The notes under the pieces were generated by a model. It ran no database searches, was not told where the DNA came from, and was given only the letters and a program-made list of their open reading frames with translations. This document shows, in pieces, positions 17,362 through 24,622 of a stretch of DNA of 64,000 bases. Position numbers and translations under genes: made by a program. Each line of letters starts with the position of its first letter. The first letter of the stretch is position 1. Source of the stretch: DASYKT01 sp963718105 (GTDB lineage: Bacteria > Acidobacteriota > Blastocatellia > Pyrinomonadales > Pyrinomonadaceae); the NCBI GenBank assembly GCA_963718105.1, contig OY970352.1, forward strand, positions 1,240,001 to 1,304,000, written 5' to 3'.

Positions 17362-17571
17362 ATGAATAGAAACGTAATTCTTTACCCCGGCGAGGGCGAC
17401 TTTATTGTGGCGGAAGTGCCTAGTCTGCCCGGTGTGGTAAGTCAAGGAAAAACACGGAAAGAAGCGTTGGAAAATATACAGGAGGCAGTGTCGCTTCATA
17501 TCGAAGTTTTGATTGAAAGAGGTTTGCCGGTTCCCAAAGATGAGACCGAACTAGTGGAAATTGCAGCATGA
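17362..17571 (+). CDS. hicB: HicB-like antitoxin
   Basis: 69 residues from ATG 17362 (AGG seven bases upstream; an in-frame TTG at 17347 is less likely). Shows the HicB partial RNase-H-like fold: VILYPGEGDFIVAEVPSLPG, VSQGKTRKEALENIQEAVSLHIE. There is no obvious C-terminal DNA-binding helix-turn-helix, as in the short HicB subclass. Neutralises the HicA toxin encoded immediately downstream with a 4-bp ATGA overlap. Gene order is antitoxin first, the reverse of E. coli hicAB. Confidence 0.88.
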   Translation: MNRNVILYPGEGDFIVAEVPSLPGVVSQGKTRKEALENIQEAVSLHIEVLIERGLPVPKDETELVEIAA

Positions 17572-17789
17572 GCAAACTTCGCATAATTTCAGGCAAACAA
17601 TGTATTAAAACTCTCGAAAAATTCGGTTATGTGATTTATCGTCAACGCGGCAGCCATGTAACCCTTGTCAGGAAAGACCCTCCGAGTCAAACCACAGTGC
17701 CCATACATAAAGAATTGGACAAAGGCACACTTCGGGCAATTCTAAGGCAAACAGGGATTAGTGTGGAAGATTTCACCGGGCATTTATAA
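17568..17789 (+). CDS. hicA: HicA-like mRNA interferase toxin
   Basis: 73 residues with a double-stranded-RNA-binding-like fold: ISGKQCIKTLEKFGYVIYRQRGSHVTLVR contains the catalytic histidine in GSH, followed by VPIHKELDKGTLRAILRQTGIS, the classic HicA C-terminus. Translationally coupled to hicB (ATGA). The stop is three bases before the mutL ATG, so mutL is probably read on the toxin-antitoxin transcript. Confidence 0.9.
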   Translation: MSKLRIISGKQCIKTLEKFGYVIYRQRGSHVTLVRKDPPSQTTVPIHKELDKGTLRAILRQTGISVEDFTGHL

Positions 17790-17792
17790 CTA

Positions 17793-19796
17793 ATGAACTC
17801 CATCCACCTATTGCCTGACCAACTTATCAATCAGATCGCCGCCGGCGAGGTGGTTGAGCGGCCGGCGTCCGTCGCGAAAGAGCTGGTGGAAAACGCGCTC
17901 GATGCCGGCGCGCGGCGGGTGCAGGTTGATATTGAGCTGGGCGGGAGACGGCTGCTGCGGGTTACGGATGACGGCTCCGGAATGACGCGTGACGATGCGG
18001 TGATGGCTTTTGAACGCCACGCCACCTCGAAAATTCGCAGCCTGGGAGACCTGGCGGCGATCGGCACGCTCGGTTTTCGCGGCGAAGCTCTCGCGTCCAT
18101 CGCTTCGGTGGCAAAGGTTGAGCTGATCACTAAAAACGAAAGCGACGCGGCGGCGACCCGCGTGGTGATCGAGGGCAGCAAGCTCATTGACGTAAAAGAC
18201 GCTGCCCGGCCCCGAGGAACTACGATCACCGTTCGCGATCTGTTTTTTAACACTCCCGCCCGGCGAAAATTTTTGCGTTCCGAAGCGACCGAAAATTTTC
18301 ACCTGATAAATCTGGTCACGCATTACGCGCTGGCCCACCCCGACATCGCTTTTACCGTCACTAACAATGGCCGCGAAACGCTCCAGGTAACGCCGGCCAA
18401 AGACCTGCGCGAACGCGCCTTTCAACTTTTCGGCGGCGATTTTCTCAACAATCTTTTGCCGGTTGACGGCGGGCACGAATACATCGCCCGGATCGGCGGC
18501 TATATTTCGGCGCCCCGCGAACGCCGCACCACCCGCGACTCGCAATACTTTTTTATTAACGGCCGCTTTGTTCGCGACAAAGTACTGGCGCGCGGCCTTT
18601 CCGAAGGTTACCGTTCGGTGCTGCCGCACGGCGTTTATCCTGTGGCGCTTTTGTTTCTCGAAGTCCCCAAAGAGGAAGTCGATGTCAACGTTCACCCGGC
18701 CAAGACCGAGGTGCGTTTCCGCCGGATCGAAGCCGTTCGCGAAACTGTGACCGAAGCCGTCAGACAGGCGCTCGCGCGAGCAGGCATTCTGGAAGAAGAC
18801 AAAAAACAGGAGACAGCAGGCAGTAAGCAGGAGGCGGTGAGCAGTGCGCAGTTGTCAGAACAGCCTGAGGTGGCAGGCGGTCCTCAGGAAAACACAAATG
18901 CTCCAAATGCCCCAAATGCCGAAGAGCAGCAGAAGATGGATTTCATTCCGGCGTTTTCCGACGATTTTGAGCGACAGGCAAATCGTATGGGCGGAGAAAC
19001 AGCCGTGCGTCAGGAGAGCGGCGATCCGGGATCAAAGCCGGATGAGAACGTGGTTGAAGCTTCTTATCAAGAAGGCCCAGCTAAACCTTCTATTCAAAAA
19101 GCTTCACAGACTGACCAGATCGCTGCTTTTATTGAAAGCAACCAGTCTCAAGCTGTGCTTCCTCCGCTTGATTCGGCGGAAAAACTGGTAAAGTCGGTTG
19201 AAACAGATCAGGTTTCGCGCGGTTCTATTCAGCCGCTCGGGCAGCTCGACGAAAGCTATATCATCGCGATCGACGACGATGGTTTGCTGCTGGTCGATCA
19301 GCACGTGGCGCACGAACGCATCCTTTTCGATAAATATTCCAAGCTGCTAAAAGAGAAAAAGGTCGAGTCGCAAAATCTGCTGCTGCCTGAAACTTTTGAT
19401 CTGACGCCGGCCCAGGCCGCAGCCTTTGATGAGGTTCAGGAAGAGCTCGATGCTTGCGGTTTTGGCTTGATGAGATTGTCCGGCCGGACGGTCGCCATCA
19501 AGTCGGTGCCGATGGACCTGCCTGCGCACGAAGCGCGCAATCTGCTGGCGGAAATTCTGGAAACCGTCGATAAAGAAAAACACGGTGCGGCGCGCACCAG
19601 TTTTCGCGATGACGTAGCGGCTTCGCTGGCGTGCCGCGCGGCGATCAAAGTTCACATGAAACTCACGATGGAAAAAATGCACTGGCTGATCGACCGCCTG
19701 CTGGTGACCTCGTCGCCCACCACCTGCCCCCATGGCCGGCCGGTGATACTGCGTCTCACCATGCGCGACATCGAAAAAGGTTTCCACCGAATTTAA
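17793..19796 (+). CDS. mutL: DNA mismatch repair endonuclease MutL
   Basis: 667 residues. N-terminal GHKL ATPase: INQIAAGEVVERPASVAKELVENALDA, DDGSGM, LGFRGEAL, GTTITVRDLFFNTPARR. A variable, Gln/Pro-rich linker (about 330-480) leads to the C-terminal domain with DQHVAHERI (about 501, near the DQHAxxE endonuclease motif), LACRAAIK and CPHGRP (about 644). All three match endonuclease-competent MutL, unlike the E. coli protein. No Shine-Dalgarno is visible before the ATG; it starts three bases after hicA, while a decayed copy of its 5' end sits before hicB. Confidence 0.95.
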   Translation: MNSIHLLPDQLINQIAAGEVVERPASVAKELVENALDAGARRVQVDIELGGRRLLRVTDDGSGMTRDDAVMAFERHATSKIRSLGDLAAIGTLGFRGEALASIASVAKVELITKNESDAAATRVVIEGSKLIDVKDAARPRGTTITVRDLFFNTPARRKFLRSEATENFHLINLVTHYALAHPDIAFTVTNNGRETLQVTPAKDLRERAFQLFGGDFLNNLLPVDGGHEYIARIGGYISAPRERRTTRDSQYFFINGRFVRDKVLARGLSEGYRSVLPHGVYPVALLFLEVPKEEVDVNVHPAKTEVRFRRIEAVRETVTEAVRQALARAGILEEDKKQETAGSKQEAVSSAQLSEQPEVAGGPQENTNAPNAPNAEEQQKMDFIPAFSDDFERQANRMGGETAVRQESGDPGSKPDENVVEASYQEGPAKPSIQKASQTDQIAAFIESNQSQAVLPPLDSAEKLVKSVETDQVSRGSIQPLGQLDESYIIAIDDDGLLLVDQHVAHERILFDKYSKLLKEKKVESQNLLLPETFDLTPAQAAAFDEVQEELDACGFGLMRLSGRTVAIKSVPMDLPAHEARNLLAEILETVDKEKHGAARTSFRDDVAASLACRAAIKVHMKLTMEKMHWLIDRLLVTSSPTTCPHGRPVILRLTMRDIEKGFHRI

Positions 19797-19823
19797 ATTC
19801 CCGCCTGGACCGTATTTTTGCCA

Positions 19824-19854
19824 AAAGCCGCGAACTAAAAAAATGCGCGGCTTT
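19824..19854 (+). terminator. Hairpin after mutL, possible terminator
   Basis: AAAGCCGCG and CGCGGCTTT around a 13-base A-rich loop, 28 bases after the mutL stop; the following T-run is weak. Confidence 0.45.
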
Positions 19855-19990
19855 CCGGTTATTTTCGTGAATAAGGTAAAGAAAGATCGCGAGAATGCCG
19901 GCAAAATGTAATGTTTTCCGGTTTTTGTCATAACTAATCAAAGAAAAACTTCGCTTTTTCGGCGAATTCGAAATCCCAAGGAGAAGATAT

Positions 19991-20587
19991 ATGAGTCAGC
20001 AACTGTTCAAAACAGACATTAAATTCCTACAGCGTTTTTTGAAATCCGGCGGTTTTGATCCCAAGGGTTTAGACGGAGGTTGGGGTCCCAACACCGATGC
20101 CGCGGAGGACGCTTTTATAACTGCTTCGCAGAAACTTGCCCAGCAGATGGGAACGTTTCACGCGCGCTCTGAAACAAATATTTTGACGCTCAATGTTACC
20201 GCGCAAAAGGCCGCCAGAAAATTTTTGGCTAAGGTCACCGCTGCCGGGATCGACGCGCGAATAATTTCCGGCACGCGAACCTACGCCGAGCAGGACTTGA
20301 TCTATGCCCAGGGCAGAACCAAGCCCGGCCCGGTCGTCACTAATGCCAAGGGCGGGCAAAGCAATCATAATTTCGGTATTGCGTGGGACATCGGAATTTT
20401 CGATGCGCAGGGAAGATATTTGCCCGAATCGCCTCTCTATGCCAAGTCAGCCCAGGTGGGCTTGATAGCCGGGCTGGAATGGGGTGGGAATTGGACCAAA
20501 CCCGACCGGCCTCATTTCCAATTGGCTACCGGGCTTTCGGCCACGGCGACCAGGACGAAATTTGAAAAAGGCGATCCGCTGCCTTAA
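19991..20587 (+). CDS. M15-family peptidase, endolysin-like, with N-terminal peptidoglycan-binding segment
   Basis: 198 residues with AAGGAG eight bases upstream. The N-terminus FLQRFLKSGGFDPKGLDGGWGPNT resembles a peptidoglycan-binding-1 repeat. The C-terminal domain has M15C zinc ligands in SNHNFGIAWD and DRPHFQ, as in VanY and L-alanyl-D-glutamate endolysins. Cuts peptide stems of peptidoglycan. There is no signal peptide, which is typical for phage endolysins released by holins, but no other phage gene is nearby; it may be a domesticated endolysin or exported by another route. Confidence 0.88.
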   Translation: MSQQLFKTDIKFLQRFLKSGGFDPKGLDGGWGPNTDAAEDAFITASQKLAQQMGTFHARSETNILTLNVTAQKAARKFLAKVTAAGIDARIISGTRTYAEQDLIYAQGRTKPGPVVTNAKGGQSNHNFGIAWDIGIFDAQGRYLPESPLYAKSAQVGLIAGLEWGGNWTKPDRPHFQLATGLSATATRTKFEKGDPLP

Positions 20588-20609
20588 GTATCTCAGCTTT
20601 TGGGATACA

Positions 20610-20695
20610 ATTCGGAATAGATTATAACTGATAGATGACAGATAATAGATCCGGATCTCTCAGCTATCATCTATGATCTTTAATCTATTCCGAAT
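20610..20695. repeat. Long inverted repeat downstream of M15 gene
   Basis: ATTCGGAATAGATTA at the left and TAATCTATTCCGAAT at the right are perfect inverses; the arms contain short GATAGAT/ATCTATC units and meet at GGATCTC. Possible bidirectional terminator or low-complexity palindromic element. Confidence 0.75.
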
Positions 20696-20773
20696 GGTTA
20701 TTTTGATGCAGCACCGAAGCTTTAGGACGCTGTCTAATTTGTCTTTAACTGGGTTCGAATAGGGGTGAAAATT

Positions 20774-21277
20774 TTATTCGATCACGACCAGCACGTCGCC
20801 GGCGTTTACGGTGTCGCCTTCGGCAAAGTGGATTGTTTTTACGGTGCCGTCTTTGGGAGACCTCATCTCATTTTGCATTTTCATGGCTTCCACCACGATC
20901 ACGCCGTCTTTGTTTTTTACTTCGTTGCCTACACTTACCAAAACGCGCACGACCTTGCCCGGCATTTGAGAAATAATTTCGGCGGTGCCGTCACCGTGGG
21001 CGTGCGCGCCTCCGGTGTGGCTCAGGCGTTTCGGGTCGGCCAGCTTAAACTCAAAAGAATTTGAGCCGACCGTTACTTGAGTTTTTCCGGCCGCAGTCTC
21101 CGGTGCGACGTAGCACTCATAAACTTTTCCTTCGTGCTTGAAAAGGTAAGTATTCGCCGCGGTTTGATGCGCTTCGAGCTCGTAAGCTTTGTCGCCGACG
21201 GTGGCGAAAACTCGCTCGCCTTCGCGGCGGACGGTTATCTCGCGGGTTTCGTTATTTATTTCGGCGGTGAGTTTCAT
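20774..21277 (-). CDS. Biotin carboxyl carrier protein (acyl-CoA carboxylase type)
   Basis: 167 residues. The C-terminal biotinyl domain has VVEAMKMQNEMRSP with the biotin-accepting lysine near residue 132, then GDTVNAGDVLVVIE. The N-terminal half (TAEINNETREITVRREG, AYELEAHQ) is the spacer domain seen on free-standing carriers of acetyl- or propionyl-CoA carboxylases. A Gly/His-rich hinge (GGAHAHGDG) separates the two. No biotin carboxylase or carboxyltransferase gene is present nearby, so its partner complex cannot be assigned. Confidence 0.9.
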   Translation of the reverse strand: MKLTAEINNETREITVRREGERVFATVGDKAYELEAHQTAANTYLFKHEGKVYECYVAPETAAGKTQVTVGSNSFEFKLADPKRLSHTGGAHAHGDGTAEIISQMPGKVVRVLVSVGNEVKNKDGVIVVEAMKMQNEMRSPKDGTVKTIHFAEGDTVNAGDVLVVIE

Positions 21278-21344
21278 GTTAAAAATGAGTTTTGCTTCTA
21301 AGCTCTCTTTTTCTATCAGACAAGCCTGATTTGATAGTTAATCT

Positions 21345-21450
21345 GAAGCGGGCGCAAGCGGCCCTTCCGGACTGCAAATTTATTTAAATCCAATGGTTAC
21401 CTTTCAAGCTGAGCGCCTCTCAGGTCGGGAAGGGTTGCTTGCGCCCGCTC
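21345..21450. repeat. R3-family palindromic repeat
   Basis: GAAGCGGGCGCAAGCGGCCC and GGGTTGCTTGCGCCCGCTC arms; the loop shares CCTTTCAAGC...CTCTCAGGTC with the copy at 13193-13297. Confidence 0.87.
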
Positions 21451-21495
21451 TTAAAAACTATTAACGAGCTTTAGAGGCAAAGCCTTAAAATGATT

Positions 21496-21717
21496 TCATT
21501 GTACTTCCTCTGCCCGCAGCTTCTCCAGGCACTCGCGGCACAGGCAATTATTAAAATTTTCTTTCAATGCGGTCAAATTTTCCGGCGATACGTTCACCTC
21601 CGAACACCAGCAATGTTCCTGTCCCGCGTTGCAGGTAAATTCCGCGCCGCAGGATTCGCAGGCGAGTTTTCCGGCTTTGCTCGGGTCGATGAGTAAATTT
21701 TCGGCCTCTGGTTTCAT
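21496..21717 (-). CDS. Cysteine-rich CWC-family protein
   Basis: 73 residues with eight cysteines: LACESCGAEFTC, HCWCSEV and NCLCRECL. The CWC arrangement and size match the small cysteine-rich CWC proteins (pfam Cys_rich_CWC), presumed metal-binding and of unknown function. Stand-alone on the minus strand, between an R3 repeat and an AT-rich inverted repeat that separates it from the tlyC-like gene. Confidence 0.85.
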   Translation of the reverse strand: MKPEAENLLIDPSKAGKLACESCGAEFTCNAGQEHCWCSEVNVSPENLTALKENFNNCLCRECLEKLRAEEVQ

Positions 21718-21737
21718 AGGGAATTGTTCATTATTAC

Positions 21738-21780
21738 ATTGTTAATTATTCATTGATCATACATAAAAATAATTAACAAT
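21738..21780. repeat. AT-rich inverted repeat
   Basis: Perfect 13-base arms ATTGTTAATTATT and AATAATTAACAAT, with further TTAACAAT copies continuing to about 21795. Possible bidirectional terminator or palindromic element of short repeats. Confidence 0.7.
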
Positions 21781-21801
21781 TAACAATGCATAATTTAATA
21801 A

Positions 21802-23130
21802 TTAAGAACCTTTATCTTCTTCGTCATCCGGTTTTGGCGAAGATTTTCGCAGGCGTATCAGCAATATTTTCTTATCGTCGCACTTTAATATCTCGGCTTC
21901 CAGCGCGCGGAGGTGGAATTTTTCGCCTTTTTTGGGCACATAACCCGCTTCGTTGGTGACCAGGCCGGCGATGGTGTTGAAATCATCGTCTTCCTCCTCG
22001 ATCTCCATATCCATCGCGTGTTCGATCTTGTGGATCTCGGTCGAACCGAGCACGTCAAAATAACCATCATTGTCTTTGATGATCTGGATGATCTCTTCTT
22101 CCTCGGTGTCCTCGTCCTCGTCCTCGATCTCGCCAACGATCTCCTCCACGATGTCTTCCATCGTGATCAGCCCCGCGACGCCGCCGTATTCATCGATGAT
22201 GATCGACATCTGGGCGCGTTCTTTCTGCATTTCTTCAAGCAGCTCGTCGATAGGTTTTGTTTCCGGGACAAAAAGTATCGGGCGGATCAATTTCTTGATA
22301 GACTGCGTCTCTTTATTTTCCGCCCAGGAAACCAGCAGGTCGCGGACATAGATCATTCCTTCGATCTCATCGATCTTATCGCGATACACCGGCAGCCGCG
22401 AATATTTCTGCTCGATGATCAGGTCGCGCGCTTCGCGTACGGTCGCATCTATCGACAGCGCGACGATCTCCGTGCGCGGCGTCATTACTTCGCTGGCGCG
22501 GGTATCGCTGAATTCGACCATCGTCTCGATCATCTCGCGCTCTTCTTCTTCGATGATGCCTTCGGCTTCGCCTACTTCGATCAGCGCCTGGAAATCATCG
22601 GCATTATCCTCGTCTTCGGCCTCTTTTTCTTCCGCCGAAACCGGGGTGACCGTTTTCTCGATGTCGTCGTCGCTGCGCAGAAAGCGTTCAAATGGGTCGG
22701 CCGCAAAAGACATCAGCGTATACAGAGGCCGCACCGCCGGCAGCAGCAAGAGAAGCCTTTGCTCGGGATTTTTATAAGTGAGCAGCCGCGGGATAAGCTG
22801 GCGAAAAATGAACGACAAGAGCAGTCCCACTAAAAGCGAAACGGCCACCCACATCCACGAAGTGTAAAAATTTGAAATTATGAGCGTGACCAGAACGGAA
22901 AAAATTATCAGCAGGATCTGGATCGAAGCGGAGAGTGTAAAACGAAAGCGCGGACGGTTTTTTAGTATCTGCCGCAGAAAAGCCGCCGAGCGCGAGCCCG
23001 TCTTTTCTTCCGCCTCGGAGGTCAGCCGCCGCAGCCCGACATCACTTAGCTGGCCGAACGCCATATCTATGGTCGCCAAAAAAACAAGCACAAAAAGGAT
23101 GACGACGGCAATGAGTATTTCAATCTCCAT
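21802..23130 (-). CDS. Hemolysin/CorC-TlyC family membrane protein (CNNM plus CBS pair)
   Basis: 442 residues from ATG 23130; the frame is open further upstream, but that part is an R1 repeat. Membrane N-terminus (EIEILIAVVILFVLVFL, then helices around 80-120 and 130-150) is the CNNM/DUF21 domain. Two CBS domains follow (VMTPRTEIVALSIDATVREA; AQMSIIIDEYGGVAGLITMEDIVEEIVGE), then an acidic stretch and the CorC_HlyC C-terminal domain (INTIAGLV-type FNTIAGLVTNEAGYVPKKGE). The family is linked to Mg/Co ion efflux; hemolysin is a historical label. Confidence 0.93.
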   Translation of the reverse strand: MEIEILIAVVILFVLVFLATIDMAFGQLSDVGLRRLTSEAEEKTGSRSAAFLRQILKNRPRFRFTLSASIQILLIIFSVLVTLIISNFYTSWMWVAVSLLVGLLLSFIFRQLIPRLLTYKNPEQRLLLLLPAVRPLYTLMSFAADPFERFLRSDDDIEKTVTPVSAEEKEAEDEDNADDFQALIEVGEAEGIIEEEEREMIETMVEFSDTRASEVMTPRTEIVALSIDATVREARDLIIEQKYSRLPVYRDKIDEIEGMIYVRDLLVSWAENKETQSIKKLIRPILFVPETKPIDELLEEMQKERAQMSIIIDEYGGVAGLITMEDIVEEIVGEIEDEDEDTEEEEIIQIIKDNDGYFDVLGSTEIHKIEHAMDMEIEEEDDDFNTIAGLVTNEAGYVPKKGEKFHLRALEAEILKCDDKKILLIRLRKSSPKPDDEEDKGS

Positions 23131-23160
23131 AAACGGACAATAGAAAATGATACACCAAAT

Positions 23161-23286
23161 ATGGAGCGCGGGCATCCTTGCCCGCAACGGACGCTCGCGT
23201 CCGAAAAGATCTCGACGTGCGGACAGATCAAGAAAAATTAGCTTGTCTGACGACAAGCTTTGCGGGCAGAGATGCCCGCGCTCCAT
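23161..23286. repeat. R1-family palindromic repeat
   Basis: Arms ATGGAGCGCGGGCATCC and GATGCCCGCGCTCCAT, with inner GCCCGCAACGGAC. It lies 30 bases upstream of the tlyC-like start. Confidence 0.88.
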
Positions 23287-23358
23287 AATTTTGCGGTCAA
23301 CTAAAAAAGCGGGGAAGGCATCGTAACGGGGTTAAACCTTTCTGTAAGGAGATTTGCA

Positions 23359-23724
23359 ATGAGAAAGATCACAACCTGGGTGGGTATTGCGTTGATAGCG
23401 TCAGCCACGCTTTTTCTGACCGCTTGCCCGCAGCCGGTGAGTATTTCCAAGATTTCTAATGACCCCGACAAATATTTGAATAAAGACGTGACCATCGTGG
23501 GGACGGTCAAAAAGGGTTTTGGCCTTTCCATCCCGGTGCTGGGAGCACGCGGCGGCGTCTATAAGATCGATGACGGGACCGGCTCTGTCTGGGTGGTGAC
23601 GGAGCGCAATGTGCCGAGCGAGGGAACCCGCATCGGGATCACCGGCCGCCTGCAGGAAGGCGTCAACTGGAACGGCAAAAATTACGGCCTCGGTGTTTAC
23701 GAAAAAGAACGCCGCGTAAAATAA
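23359..23724 (+). CDS. Small OB-fold lipoprotein
   Basis: 121 residues. Signal peptide with lipobox LTAC (Cys at about 23) marks a lipoprotein. The mature part reads as a small OB-fold: KISNDPDKYLNKDVTIVGTVKKG, GVYKIDDGTGSVWVVTE, IGITGRLQEGVNW. This resembles periplasmic BOF-like or nucleic-acid-type OB domains in which the bound ligand is unknown. AAGGAG upstream of the ATG supports the start. A long-loop terminator-like hairpin follows. Confidence 0.85.
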   Translation: MRKITTWVGIALIASATLFLTACPQPVSISKISNDPDKYLNKDVTIVGTVKKGFGLSIPVLGARGGVYKIDDGTGSVWVVTERNVPSEGTRIGITGRLQEGVNWNGKNYGLGVYEKERRVK

Positions 23725-23757
23725 AAGTTTGATTTCTCCTGTTCAAGGAGAGAGCGA

Positions 23758-23831
23758 AGGAAGCCACGAGTCTGAAAAATTCGTGCGGAGACACTGGCCG
23801 CGCGGGTTTAAAAAGATCCGTGGCTTCTTTT
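23758..23831 (+). terminator. Long-loop hairpin with T-tract
   Basis: AGGAAGCCACG (from 23758) pairs with CGTGGCTTCTTTT ending at 23831; the roughly 50-base loop holds a further CACGAG/TTCGTG pairing. It follows the OB-fold lipoprotein gene by about 35 bases. Confidence 0.5.
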
Positions 23832-23943
23832 ATGGAGCTAGGGGCTCTTGCCCGCAAAGCTTGCCGATGGCAAGCTAAACGTGGTTACATTGCGAGTTGT
23901 TCTTAATGCGGGCAGGATGCCCGCGCTCCATACGCGCTCCATA
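23832..23943. repeat. R1-family palindromic repeat with duplicated right end
   Basis: Left arm ATGGAGCTAGGGGCTCTTGC (diverged), right arm GCGGGCAGGATGCCCGCGCT, then a second CGCGCTCCAT at once. The ATG of the following gene starts one base after it. Confidence 0.82.
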
Positions 23944-23944
23944 T

Positions 23945-24421
23945 ATGAAAAACCTCATCACATCGCTTGATGAAAGATTCGCTGCGCTGCACCGGCGGTC
24001 CCATGAATTCATCGAGGTCATCCCGCCGGACAAGATCTATTTTCAGCCCGAGCATATTCAGCACGCTGCGCCGGTTTATTCCTGCGGCGAATATCTTTTG
24101 CGCAGCGCGGGAGCGGTCGAGCAAACTTCTAACGGCATCACCACCAAGATGTGGGACGATCCTTTTGAATGGACGCTGCCGGAAAATCTTTCGACCAATG
24201 AAAAGATCCTGGAATATCTCGGCGAGGTCGAAGAAACACGCGCCCGCGCCTTCGCTTTTTTTGCCGCGGACGAAGATCTGCGCCGCGAAATTCCCGCGCC
24301 TGAGAAATTAAAAACCATCTTCGCATTGCTTCTGGAGACGCTCTCGCGCGCCGAACATTACCAGGGCCGCGCCTTTGCCTTGCTGCGATTATTTTCCGCC
24401 GCCAAACTTCCGCGTATTTAA
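23945..24421 (+). CDS. DinB-like four-helix protein
   Basis: 158 residues from ATG 23945. All-helical, with an N-terminal SLDERFAALHRRSHEFIEVIPPDKIYFQP, central HAAPVYSCGEYLLRSAGAVEQ and C-terminal LLETLSRAEHYQGRAFALL. Position of histidines at the ends of helices recalls the DinB/YfiT metal-binding bundle, but the canonical three-histidine set is not obvious, so this is a tentative call. The gene is boxed in by R1 elements that lie one base before the start and two bases after the stop; no Shine-Dalgarno is visible. Confidence 0.6.
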   Translation: MKNLITSLDERFAALHRRSHEFIEVIPPDKIYFQPEHIQHAAPVYSCGEYLLRSAGAVEQTSNGITTKMWDDPFEWTLPENLSTNEKILEYLGEVEETRARAFAFFAADEDLRREIPAPEKLKTIFALLLETLSRAEHYQGRAFALLRLFSAAKLPRI

Positions 24422-24423
24422 AT

Positions 24424-24532
24424 ATGGAGCGCGGGCATCTTGCCCGCAAAGGTTGCCAGCGGCAAGCTAAACATAGTTATTTTCGAACTGCTTCTTAAAG
24501 GAAAAATGCGGGCAGGGATGCCCGCGCTCCAT
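24424..24532. repeat. R1-family palindromic repeat
   Basis: Arms ATGGAGCGCGGGCATC and GATGCCCGCGCTCCAT; begins two bases after the DinB-like stop codon. The loop shares GCAAGCTAAAC with the copy at 23832. Confidence 0.88.
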
Positions 24533-24622
24533 ACGTTGTCGAAACTGGAAAAAGTATGGTAAATTAAGCGTTTTAGGCCTCCTGCGGTTTCTGAGCTGAT
24601 TTAACAATATAAGGAGTAAAAA

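Noticed and set aside
23131..23286. Upstream extension of the tlyC-like frame
   Set aside because: The extra 52 codons translate an R1 repeat; the membrane protein starts naturally at ATG 23130.
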